64,000 bases of DNA from Hyperoodon ampullatus. Taxonomy: Eukaryota; Chordata; Mammalia; Artiodactyla; Ziphiidae. Both the position numbers and the translations under genes were made by a program. The notes beneath the pieces were generated by a model. It was not told the origin of the DNA, did no database searches, and saw only the letters and a program-made list of their open reading frames with translations. Below are positions 55,042-64,000 of this stretch, piece after piece. The first letter of the stretch is position 1. Every line of letters begins with the position of its first letter. The stretch spans positions 8,119,239 through 8,183,238 of the forward strand of contig OX457061.1 in assembly GCA_949752795.1 (NCBI GenBank). Direction: 5' to 3'.

Positions 55042-58000
55042 CTGGGGTGGGAGGCGTGGAAAAGAGGATGTAGTCAGTTCAGGGGGTACGTGGCTGGTCC
55101 ACTGGTCAAGCACTTGAAGGGACTAAACATTCTCCGTTCAGAAGCTCCCAGACCGCCCCTGGAAGGCAAACTTGACTCCTCCAAGGTGAAAGCAGCAGGA
55201 GCCACATATGTGGCAAACACCAAGTACCAGGTCCTTTGACACAAATTGTCTGGCATATGTGCACCAAGCCTGATAGAACCACAGCTGTCTCACAGCAGAG
55301 CAGATCAGCGCTGAAGTAAGGGGCTCAGACACCCTCCCCAAAGCCACAGAACTAAAGGGATGCAGCCGAGACTTGAACAGTCTGTGTGGCTCTAAACAGC
55401 AGACCCCAACCATCCACCAGCAACCTCTCCAGAATGGAGCTTTTCCTCTATTCAGCACCCACCCCTCCCCGGCCAGGAAGACTTCTCTGCAGCCCGTGGG
55501 GCCCAGGGGCCCAGGCAGCCCGACTCCATACCTCAGGAGTGATGGAGCCACAGAGCTGGCTGATGAGGGCAAGCTGGTGCTGCTCTGTGTTGCCCTGCAT
55601 GATAGGGCTGCGGGTCCACATCTCTGCCATGATGCACCCAGCACCCCACAGGTCAATGGGGGGGCCGTAGTCCCGCTCCCCTGAGAAGAAGAGCACACCA
55701 GGAGGGCCCCTTGAGCCCGACAGCCTCCTGAGAGGCAATGCCCCCGGGCCGGGGGCTCAAGAAGCCCTGGCAGTGGGGGGCTGAGGCCGGGTAAGTGCCC
55801 AGCCCCTGCTTCCCTCTGCCAGCTCGGGAGAGTCCTCACCGAGCAACAGCTCCGGGGGCCGGTACCAGAGCGTCACCACACGGTTGGTGTAGCGGTTGGG
55901 CTGGCTGTTCTTGGCCAGGCTGAAGGCCCGGGCCAGCCCAAAGTCTGCCAGCTTCAGAACTCCATCACGGGTGATGAGCACATTAGCCGCCTTCATATCC
56001 CTGTGCAGGATCTGCAGGAAGCACAAAGGTGAGGGTTCCCTAGGGTCCTTTAGCCACACCCACCCCACAGTGAGAGCAAAGGCCAGCCCAAGCCTTGGTC
56101 TCTCCTCCCCTACTCTGGCCCCCACCTTGTTCCTGTGGATGTAGTAGAGACCATTGAGCAACATCTGCATGACCCTCTTGATCTCAGACAGGGTGAACTT
56201 GACCAACACGTTGCTCAGCAGCCCGGCAAGGTCATGCTCGCAGAAGTCAAACACAAGGTATATACTGCCTTTGCAGCGGTTATAGGGGGAAGCTGAGACC
56301 GGAAGAATGAGGGGGAGAGAGAGGGACAAGAAAAAAATGAAAAATCTCATATGCAACTCACTTTCCCACAAGCAGCTCCTACCCTCTCCAACCTATGGAC
56401 CCCTGGATATCCAGGTGCGAATTCCTTCACAGGTAAAATATTTTCTGAGCGCCTCCTCTGGGCTGGGTACTGTGGCAGGCCCCGAGGAGGCACCTGCTCT
56501 GAAGAAAGGGCCACAGAAAGCAGTCACACTTGGTATGTCTGGGTTAAGAAGAGGCAATGTAAGTGTGTCCAGTTCCAACTTTTGCAAACAAAACCTTAAG
56601 CAATAAGCCTCATTTCCTCCATCTGAAAATGCGGATGAGATCCGAACAACTTACCTTTGGTTCGACAGATCTCAATCAAGTTGACCACATTCTCGTGTTT
56701 TAGAAGCTGGAGGATCTTGATTTCCCGCAAGGCTGTAATGGGGAACTGGGTGGGAAAAAGACAGGAGAAGGTCAAAAGTGGGTGAGTGCACCACAGACCA
56801 AGGAACTGGCCAGGGAGTCCACAGGAAGGGTCAAAGGTTGGGAGACAGAGTAAGAGCGTAGGCTCTGAAATTAGCTGTCTCAAATGCCATATTTGTAAGA
56901 TGGGTGTAATAGTATGTACCCCTCAAGGAGCTGGTTTCAGACAACGAATTGAAATAGCGATACTTCACACAAGTGCTCTATTACTAGTTATTAAATACTC
57001 CACAGTTTCTTCAACCTTATAAGTTTTAGTTCTATGCCTGTGTTTACCTGTGAGATGGTTAACAAATACAAAAATAAAGAAGCAAGTCTCTTGAAAGCTG
57101 GACTAGAGCTAAGATGGGGCGGGGGGTGGAAGGCACTGTTGTTTTTCAAGTGAATACCAGTCACCCTTTTAAAGTCATTGCATATAACTTATTATTTTAC
57201 ATTCAACAAAATTAAACCCTAAAGTAAAAGTGCTCAAAGCCTTCCTAACTTCAGGAACCAAGGTGCACTCCGTGCAAGCGTGGGCTCCCCCTCCTGCCAC
57301 CAACCATCTTCACCTAAGAATGAACTATGAAGCGGCTTCAAAACATTTGAATTAAAAGATTTAACTTGGAAGTCAAATTCCCTGGAATATGGAAATTTCC
57401 AAACACGTAAACTGAATCTATACGTGAGAGCCCCAGAAGCAGCAGGGTGGGAACCCAACCTCACGCCCAAGGGAGCTGGCCGACCTGCCCACCCCACCCG
57501 TACTCACCCCCTCCTTCTCATTCTCCATCAGTACCTTCTTCAGAGCCACTTTTTGGCCGGTCTTGCGATGCTTTGCCTTAAACACCTCCCTGCAGGCCGA
57601 GAGGGGGACCCAAGAGGACTCTTCAGGCCATTTCCGCAGGGCCCGCCCCTCCCCCACCAGAGGAGAACAGGAAAGGGAATCCGGGCGGGGCTGGGCCGGG
57701 TACCCAGGGCACTCGGCTACCCCACCACGCGGTGTCTTCGGTCCCTCTCCGAGCCTCTACCTCCTTCCCTCTGCCCCTTCTCCTCACCCGGGAGTCTCGC
57801 AGAAAGATCCCGTTCCACTCACATGCTCCTCTCTGCAACCCCTCCCTGCCCCCCATCAAGGGCCTCAAGCTCCTCCCCGCCAGCCGGCTCTGTCAGGCCC
57901 GGGCGGGCTGCGGCGCGGCCTAGCGAGACCAGGGAACAAGTCTGTGCCTAAATGGCTTCCCGACCAACTGGGCCCGGGCCTGGGCGTCCCAACGTCGGCC

Positions 58001-58141
58001 CGGAGGGGTGCAGGCTCAGGGCTCCCGGTCCCCGGGGGCCAAGCCTTACCCGAAGGTGCCTTGGCCGATTTTAGCGAGCTTCTCATATTTGGACACCTCA
58101 TCACAAAAGGGGCATTCCACCGAGTCGTACTGCTTTGCCAT
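54676..58141 (-). CDS. CDK9: cyclin-dependent kinase 9, complete, 7 exons
   Basis: Catalytic subunit of P-TEFb: with cyclin T it phosphorylates the RNA polymerase II CTD, NELF and DSIF to release promoter-proximal pausing in the nucleus. Exons 5' to 3' on the minus strand: 58141-58050, 57589-57508, 56745-56655, 56292-56126, 56011-55840, 55680-55532, 55041-54676 (stop TGA). 1119 nt, 372 residues, exactly the human 42-kDa length. Landmarks: IGQGTFG Gly loop, VALKKV lysine, PITALRE helix, HRDMKAANV catalytic loop, ADFGLARAF magnesium motif, T-loop threonine in [11 protein letters not shown], and tail ending TEFERVF. Remembered differences from human are few (KAKHRKTG for [21 protein letters not shown] for VDNYELYEKLELV). 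Start chosen at MAKQYDS; an upstream in-frame start gives the 55-kDa form. Confidence 0.98.
55532..55680 (-). CDS. CDK9: CDK9 exon 6
   Basis: 149 nt, [19 protein letters not shown] to GSITPE. Donor gtatgg. Confidence 0.96.
55840..56011 (-). CDS. CDK9: CDK9 exon 5, catalytic and T-loop
   Basis: 172 nt, [17 protein letters not shown] through WYRPPELLL. Holds HRD, DFG and the activating T-loop threonine. Confidence 0.97.
56126..56292 (-). CDS. CDK9: CDK9 exon 4
   Basis: 167 nt, [19 protein letters not shown] to YYIHRNK. Hinge region VFDFCEHDL is unchanged from human. Donor gtgggg. Confidence 0.96.
56655..56745 (-). CDS. CDK9: CDK9 exon 3, PITALRE helix
   Basis: 91 nt, [19 protein letters not shown] to EICRTK plus one base. 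PITALRE is the cyclin-contacting C helix that gave the kinase its old name. Confidence 0.97.
57508..57589 (-). CDS. CDK9: CDK9 exon 2
   Basis: 82 nt, [19 protein letters not shown] to ENEKEG. Contains the ATP-anchoring lysine of VALKKV. Acceptor cctgcag, donor gtgagt. Confidence 0.96.
58050..58141 (-). CDS. CDK9: CDK9 exon 1 (42-kDa start)
   Basis: 92 nt, [19 protein letters not shown] to IGQGTF plus two bases of the last Gly; donor gtaagg. ATG at 58141-58139. The Gly-rich ATP loop is cut by intron 1. Confidence 0.97.
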
Positions 58142-58489
58142 GGCCGCCTCCAGTGCGCCGCCGCCACCTCCAGCCGCCGCCGCCGTCGCTGCTCCCGCTC
58201 CGGGTCCCGCCGCCGTGCTCCAGGCCCCTCCGCGGCCGCGCCACTTCCGCCTCCACGGCCACTTCCGGCCTCGCGGCGCCGACCCCACCTCTTCCGTCCG
58301 CCGCCCGCCGCCAGGCCCCCTGGGACTTGTAGTTCCCGAGAGGCCAGGAGGAGCCGGAGCTGCAGAGGCGCCTCCGCCACCGCCGCTGCCCCCGCCTCCG
58401 CCGCCGCCACTGCTGGCGGCGGCCCCGATCGGGGGCGCGGGGAGCCGGGGCGCCGGGGCTGGGGCTCGGGGTGGTGCGTCCCGCTGCAT
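58142..58489 (-). CDS. CDK9: CDK9 55-kDa isoform N-terminal extension
   Basis: An ATG at 58489-58487 lies exactly 116 codons upstream of, and in frame with, the 42-kDa start, with no stop between. The translation begins MQRDAPPRAPAPAPRLPAP, then a poly-Gly/Ser tract and RKWPWRRKWRGRGGAW, ending [14 protein letters not shown]. It matches the human 117-residue extension closely, so the alternative form is conserved. Both miRNA-like sequences overlap this coding stretch. Confidence 0.85.
58283..58372 (-). ncRNA. MIR2861: microRNA 2861 precursor homologue
   Basis: A 90-nt minus-strand segment matches the remembered human hsa-mir-2861 hairpin in position (just upstream of CDK9) and sequence. The mature-equivalent 58301-58319 reads GGGGCCTGGCGGCGGGCGG, one base different from human (C for U at position 13), outside the seed. 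The stem pairs ctggcctctcggg with a ccaggggg-type partner. miR-2861 is reported to repress HDAC5 in osteoblasts. Expression here is unproven. Confidence 0.7.
58321..58333 (-). promoter_or_regulatory. CDK9: ZNF143/THAP11-type motif ACTACAAGTCCCA
   Basis: Minus-strand ACTACAAGTCCCA fits the consensus ACTAYRNNNCCCR found in many CpG-island promoters. It lies 180 bp upstream of the 42-kDa CDK9 start and inside the MIR2861 hairpin. Confidence 0.65.
58389..58408 (-). ncRNA. MIR3960: miR-3960-like mature sequence
   Basis: The minus strand reads GGCGGCGGCGGAGGCGGGGG, identical to the mature miR-3960 I remember. It lies in a low-complexity Gly-coding tract and is closer to MIR2861 than I remember in human. 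The true hairpin may instead lie near 58,560-58,600, where a shorter related stretch occurs. Confidence 0.4.
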
Positions 58490-58830
58490 CGGCTCGGGCC
58501 GCCGCCGCTGCCGAAGCCGCTGCCGCTCTGGCGCCCGATCCGGGGCCAGCCGCAGTGCCCTGCTCCTCCTCCTCCGACGGCACCGCCTCCGCCAGGCTGC
58601 GCTGGGCGCGGGGCGGGGGGGCGGCCCCCGAGCCGCGGCCTGGGGGCTCCCTGGCCGGGCCCGGGCCCGGGGCGGCCGGGCGTGGGGGCCGGACGGGAAG
58701 AGCCGATGAGGAGGCGGCCCGAGAGCCCGGGAGGGGGCGCGTTATAAAGGGGGAGGTGCCCCAGCCTCGCCCTCCCCTCCCCCTCCTCCCGCCCCCTCAC
58801 TCCTCCCTCCCACCCTTCGCGGCCGCACCT

Positions 58831-58942
58831 GCCGCCGCCACCGCCCGCCGCCGCTGCCGCCGCCGCCCGCCGCCGCCGCCCGCCGCTGCCGCCGCCGCCC
58901 GCCGCCCGCCGCCGCCCGCCGCCGCCGCCCGCCGCCGCCCGC
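58831..58942. repeat. CCG-rich microsatellite upstream of CDK9
   Basis: About 110 bp composed of gccgccgcc and cgccc units with few interruptions (ctg, cca). The tract lies 340-455 bp upstream of the 55-kDa start. Confidence 0.9.
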
Positions 58943-59399
58943 TCCCTGTCCGCCCGCCGCCCTCGGCGCGTCACCGCCCGCGGCCCCTCCTCCGCCTTCG
59001 GAGGTGGGGCCCCGCGCTCTACACCTGGCTGCGGGGCGACTCGCCGCGTGCCTCAGTTTACCTACACATGCTAGCTCCCGCGGGGAGCCCCTTCCTCCCC
59101 AGCTAGGGGTGCACCCCCTCACCGGCGAAGGCGGGAGGTGCCGAGGGAGCGGCCTCCGGCCTGGGGAGGAGAGAACGGCCGCCACCGCCGCCTCCCCGGG
59201 CCCCTGCCACCCGCCGTTGATATGGCAACTGACAGCCGCCAGGGGGCGCGGCGACATTGGAGGCGGCGAGCGAGCAAAGCCCAGGCCTTCCAGCCCTGGA
59301 CCCCCTGTTCTCCGAGAGGCAGGGATGAAACCCACAGGACCCCCGTCCCCGCTGAGCTGCGCCCGAGCTGGTCGCGCCCGGGGTCAGTAGTCACAAAAG

Positions 59400-59610
59400 T
59401 AGCTAGCATTTACTCTGCACCCTTGTGTGCTCAGGAAGTGCTGGGCGTTCCTGCTGAATCCTGAATCAACAGCCCCATAGTCAGGATCGCTAACCAATTT
59501 TACAGAAGAGCACATTGAGGCTCAGAGAGGTGAGGTCATTTGCTCAAGGTCACACAGTGACAAAGCTGGGACTCGAACCTTGTCTGTCTGAGTCTGAAGA
59601 GGATTCTCTT
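59400..59610 (-). repeat. MIR element
   Basis: ttgaggctcagagaggtgaggtc, aaggtcacacagtgacaaagctggg, ctcgaaccttgtctgtctgag. Confidence 0.75.
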
Positions 59611-61559
59611 GACACAGGCTATTTACAGTCTGTCCAGGAGGACAGCAGTCGTGCTGTTTGAGGCCTGTTGTCCTTATGTGCCAGGCACCAAGCCCACCAT
59701 TCACCCATCTCCTTCTCTGGTCCTGTGCCCCCTTTCCCTACCCTGGCCCTTCCCCAGCATCTTTCTGATACCTTTCTGGCTCCAGGAGCCTCCTCTTTCT
59801 TCCTCCAGCCCTCCTCAAAAACCAGCCCCCAACAAGGCTGTCTTTCCACCTCTTCTGCACCTCTTCAATCTGCGCCTCCTCTCCAGTCCTCTGCCAATGG
59901 ATCCTGAGTCCTGTCCTCCCCAGGCTGCCCTCTCCATCTGTCCCCCTCGGAGCACGCGCCAGATCATTCTGAAGTGGAGTCTGTATGTATTTCCCTCCAC
60001 TGTCTTCAGGAAAAACCAAATTTTGACATTTGAGGCTCTTTCCACCTTCCCTCGTAAGTTGTGACCACACTGTTTCCTACCCCCTGAGTCTCCCTGCCTT
60101 CAGGGCTGTGCTCTCTGATTGCACCCCAGTACCTTTCCCCGGTTGCTCTCCACCTCTTAGCTCACATGGCTTGGCCTTGAAGCTTCCTTGTAGGAGCAGT
60201 CAGGAATGGGTCTGGTGATCCTGGTGTCCCAAGAGACCCTGTTCTGCCATGGGGGACCCTGTTCTGCCATGGGGGACCCTGCCAGGGAAGGTCTTGAGGG
60301 TCAGGTGAGGAGCAGAAAGCACTCTCCTGAAGGCAGTGTAGACCAACAGGGGTTTGAGGCATGTCAGAGTGTGATCTGGGGTCAGCTTCTTGGGCACACT
60401 ATTAGAAGCAGAGTGGCCATTGTACATTGGGGGTGGGGAGGGCAAGGAGGGAGAAAATAATAATTGTAGTAAGTACAATTTATCAAGGGAAAATAAATGG
60501 TCCAAGCTGTACGCTTCGCACTTTATGGGAATTATCTCAATTCTCACTCAGCAATATTATACTATTATTACCTCTATTGTACTCAGGAGGACTGAAATTC
60601 GGAAGTGCCATCATTGGTCAGGGTCAAATGGCTGGCCAGTTGCCATACTGGTATTTGAACCAGGTCAGTCTGGTGCCAACCCCAAGCAATTACCCGTGTC
60701 AGGACCCCACCCATCTGGGCTGTGGGTGGAGTTAGGGCACAGTCATGTCACAGCACCACTGGCTGGGTGCCTTGGATGCCGGTGGGAGGTGTGGGAGGGG
60801 ATAGTAACATTGGAGGGGGGTAGGTCTGCCGTGGGCTTGTGTGGCTTCCACCATCAGACTCTCAGGCTGGGGCCCCTACTTGTTTCTCATGAGCCCTCCC
60901 TAAGTCACATCCTGTGGGCAGAGGCCTCAGCAAAAGTTCCGGTGGTGTCATCTCCTCCACCCCACCATCCCTGGCCTGAACCCTGACATCGCCAGTCACT
61001 TCCCCTCAGGGCCTCAGGCCCTCAGCCCTTCCCTGGGGAGGAAGGCAGGAAGGAGCAGTCAGAAGCCCTTCAGAAGGCTGCCCAGGTGAAAGTGAGAAGA
61101 AATTAGGTCCTAGCCAGAGACAAGTTCTCACTGACTTTGACTTCTGATTTGCTGGTTTGAGGGAAATGTTTCCTGTTTCCATGGATCAGCTAAGCTGGCA
61201 AAACAGGGCATGTGGCCAATACTCAGGAATGTTTGCCGATCAACTGACCAGGCTCTGAGAGAGCCTCTGGTCCTGCTGCCATTTAGCATTTAGGGAAACT
61301 GAGTCACAGAGTAGGAAAGGGAGCCACTGGCCAGCTGTTTGACCCTGGCCTGGACCCTCTGTTTTCCTCCCCCGAGTAGGAACAGGGTACGGGGCATATT
61401 GAGAGAAGAAGAAAGGCTCGTGGGGTGGGGTGCTCTTGGCTGCCGGTCTGTCTGGGGAGACACGGAGTCACTGGATAGGGGGATACAAAGAGTGGCTGTG
61501 TGATGCCCACAGCCCTGCAATCCCATGGACATTCTGCCCACACTGGCTGGGTACTGACT

Positions 61560-61750
61560 GTGCTCGGCCCTGTGTTGTTATGTGTCAGACCCCTAGAACT
61601 TTATAGCACCCCTCTTAGGAAGTTGCTATTACGGGGCCAAAGTTACAGAAGAAGAAACAGGTTCAGAGTGGTGAAGTGGCCTGCCCAAGGCCATGCAGCG
61701 AGGGAGCTATGGAGCTGGGATTCAAAGCCAGGTCTCTTTGTCCCCCAATA
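61560..61750 (-). repeat. MIR element
   Basis: agaaacaggttcagagtggtgaag, gcccaaggccatgcag, gagctgggattcaaagccagg. Confidence 0.7.
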
Positions 61751-62734
61751 TAAGACAACTGAGTCAAGCTGGGGAAAGGTATCTACTGAGTGCTACAGTA
61801 TAGCAGGCCTGAGGCCAATATGGATGCATGAGGCCAGTTCTCTCAACGGAGCATGAGGTCTGTTTGGAACATGCATATAAAGACAAAAATGAATGTAATA
61901 CAGATGATAACTCTCAGTATAAACGTGTTATTTCGTTGCCACAGGATATTGTGAGGGATGTTGTATTTGTCCAATTTTACTGATGAGAAAAATGAAGCTC
62001 AGAGAGTTGATGTGACTTGCCCGAGGTGGGGTGTGAACTCAGGTTAGCCTGGGTCCAACACCTTTGACTATGACATTGAAAGTCTCTAATCCCTGATAGT
62101 ACCTGGTCAGATTGCAGACGACTGTGTCATAGACTTGTGGGGAGGAGGGTAAGGAGGGAGGGGACAGAAATCAGAGCAGGGTTCCTGGGGCACTATGGCT
62201 CAATCAGACCTCAGGGACTCAGTGGAGGCAAAAGGTAGAGCCAGTGGAGGGACAAGTGGCATTCCGAGTGCCCGTCCGGCCCAAGCAAAGGCCTGGAGGT
62301 GGGAAAGCACTTGTGTGTTCAGTGCTGCAGAGTGGGGCTGGGCTGGCCTCCAGCACTGTCTGAGGAGGGCCTGGGGGACAGCCACCCGCCAGCAGGTCCC
62401 CAGCCACACTCCCAACGGCCACTCGAGGCAGCACAAAGAGGGCTCTGAGCTCAGCGGAGCCGCCACACTGAGCCACCACACTGAGCCCCATTCATCCTCT
62501 CAGGGATGCAGCAACTGCCCTGGCACCTGGGTCAACAGCAGGGCTAGCCTGGCGCTGACAAGGCCCCTCCACCATGGCAACAGAGCCGCGTCGTGGCTGG
62601 GACTCCCAGGTTTCACACCACATGCCTGCCCTGGGGTTTTCCTGGCCTGTGCCAGTCTGCCCCTGGCCTGAACCACCCCCATCCCTCAGCAACAACCACC
62701 AGGGTTTGCTGAGGCCACAGTGTACTGGCCTGGG

Positions 62735-62890
62735 TCATCATTTGCTCCTTTCGTCTTCCCAACAACTCCAGGAAGTGGGGGCTACTGTGACCCCATTTCA
62801 CAGATGAGGAAACTGAGACTCAGAGAGGTAAAGTCTCTTATGGAGGATCACACAGCAAGTCGGGAGTGGGCCTGGCCAGGAAGCCAGCAC
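62735..62890 (-). repeat. MIR element
   Basis: catttcacagatgaggaaactgagac, cagagaggtaaagtctcttatg, gatcacacagcaagtcggg. Confidence 0.7.
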
Positions 62891-64000
62891 TGGCTGATGC
62901 CACAGCCTCAGCAGTTAGCCCAAATCACTGTGACTGCCTCTTGGAAGAGAAGCTGGGGGACCCACACTCCACCTCCCACCAGGAAGACCCCCAGCTACCA
63001 CCAGGCCACAGGCCCCTCTCCCTTTTCTGACAACAACCCAGAGATGGGAAGGGACACTGGCCTGGGAGTTAGAACACCTGGGTATCTGTCTGTCTAGTCT
63101 CTGCTCCTCTTTAGCCTCAGTTCCCTCATCTGTGAAACGGGACAGTACCAGGGTCATCTCACAGGGCTGTGACGATCTGTAGGGCCTTCCAGCTCCATGC
63201 CTGGCTCATGGTTAGTGCTCAGAAGAGGGAGCTGGAGTTGTACCCTCCCTTATCCTCCTAAAGCCATGGTCCAGAAATCCCATCCTTTCATTTGAACTTT
63301 GAACACCTGTCCCATCCAGGCCTGTTTGCTGCCTCTGTCTCACAGGCTGTGTCCCTTTTCCCTCCAGGGCCTCAGGTTCCCCCTCATCCCATCGAAAAGG
63401 TTCAGCAGACCCTTCCCCTGCCAAGGTCTATCATCCAGCTGCCAGAGGGTGGCGGGAGCTATGAGTGTGGAAGTTAGGACCTCAGGCTCCACAGCTGGAC
63501 AGGCAGATCCCAATTCCAGGTAACTTGACTTTGGGTGGGGGGCGGGGCTCAGTTTCCACATGAGTAGAATGAGGACAAGAGAAACAACATTTGCCTCTTA
63601 GGGCAGAACTGAGCCCTGTGGCTGCACATACTAAGTGACCAGAAAATGTTAGTCGTTAGTAGTCATTATTTTTATGGAGGATGAAGGATGGGCCCCATCT
63701 GACCTTGAACTTCCCCTATCACAGCCTCAGTTGCCAGCCCTGGGTCCGGGATAATAATGTCCAATCATGCTGGAGCCTCTGGGGGTTGACTGCATACCTT
63801 GCATTTGTGCCTATTCTAGAGATTAGGTGACTGAGGCTTCAGAGGCAGAAGTAACTTGTCAGCAGCACTCAGAGCCAGGATTTGAAGCTCCTGGTCTTTC
63901 AGCTGCACCGCCCCCAGCAGCTGCTGAAAGCTTCCACAGGTGTCAGGGACAACCTGTGTAGGAGAGGTTTCATTTCCTCATCTCTGTCCTGTCCATGTGA

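Larger units (their letters stand above)
57560..59360 (-). promoter_or_regulatory. CDK9: CDK9 CpG island and promoter
   Basis: Very CpG-dense block covering CDK9 exon 1, the 55-kDa extension and about 0.9 kb upstream. Includes many GC boxes and the ZNF143-type motif. A TATA-like ttataaa sits at 58742-58748 (ctttataa on the minus strand). It is placed to serve the upstream (55-kDa) transcript; that assignment is an inference. Confidence 0.8.
59400..64000. other. region upstream of CDK9, no gene recognised
   Basis: Holds several MIR copies (59,400-59,600; 60,500-60,700; 61,560-61,750; 61,920-62,080; 62,735-62,890; 63,790-63,930) and a 20-bp duplication at 60,236-60,283. In human the next gene this way is SH2D3C, about 7 kb from CDK9, so its promoter probably lies beyond the end. 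Confidence 0.65.

Noticed and set aside
57563..58747. 394-codon open frame on the plus strand over the CDK9 promoter
   Set aside because: Pro/Arg/Ala-rich low-complexity translation of a CpG island, antisense to CDK9 exon 1. Stops are rare at this GC content, and no domain is recognisable.
57865..58974. 369-codon open frame on the minus strand through the CDK9 CpG island
   Set aside because: Different frame from CDK9-55 and composed of Gly/Arg/Ala runs; explained by GC richness.
60236..60283. 20-bp tandem repeat of cctgttctgccatgggggac
   Set aside because: Two copies only, no gene or known element near; noted but without further meaning.
59400..64000. Possible SH2D3C first exon
   Set aside because: Expected on the plus strand in this direction, but no SH2-adaptor coding sequence or splice-bounded frame was recognised; probably beyond the window.

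Overview
This is vertebrate, specifically cetacean, nuclear DNA. Three mammalian genes with spliced exons lie in the order ENG (+), FPGS (-), CDK9 (-). That is the human 9q34.11 neighbourhood read from the opposite strand. The young repeats are tRNA-derived CHR-type SINEs, starting with variants of gggcttccctggtgg and carrying A/B-box-like promoter motifs and target-site duplications. This family is typical of whales, and the roughly 205-bp form with a GC-rich body (7 copies here) points to a toothed whale. The species assignment is an inference from repeat type, not from a database match.

Region by region. (1) 1-28,650 holds ENG (endoglin) from coding exon 2 to the poly(A) signal; exon 1 with most of the signal peptide is not in the window. 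All 14 exons join in frame, giving an inferred protein of about 652 residues against 658 in human. (2) 28,650-29,527 is the tail-to-tail gap. (3) 29,528-38,261 holds FPGS complete in 15 coding exons (580 residues, human 587), with a conserved mitochondrial leader and a conserved second Met for the cytosolic form. (4) 38,262-54,100 is intergenic and packed with CHR SINEs, L1 fragments and old MIR copies. (5) 54,676-58,141 holds CDK9 complete in 7 exons (372 residues). An in-frame 116-residue upstream extension (the 55-kDa isoform) lies in a strong CpG island that also contains the MIR2861 homologue and a miR-3960-like sequence. (6) 59,400-64,000 is intergenic DNA with MIR-type repeats; SH2D3C, the expected next gene, is not recognisable.

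The genes are not a functional unit. ENG is an endothelial BMP9/BMP10 co-receptor, FPGS retains folates and antifolates in cytosol and mitochondria, and CDK9 is the P-TEFb kinase that releases paused RNA polymerase II. The arrangement is ordinary mammalian synteny.

I found no wholly new biological system. The points most worth a second look are: a GC donor site in FPGS that splits the ATP-binding loop; a 9-nt shift of the ENG exon-14 acceptor that removes the codon equivalent to human Cys582; an orphan CpG island inside ENG intron 3; miRNA sequences nested in the CDK9-55 coding extension; a 125-bp higher-order GC-box minisatellite in FPGS intron 12; and complementary GGAT/ATCC microsatellites flanking ENG exons 3-12. 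All homology statements rest on remembered human proteins and on reading the sequence; no alignment was run.
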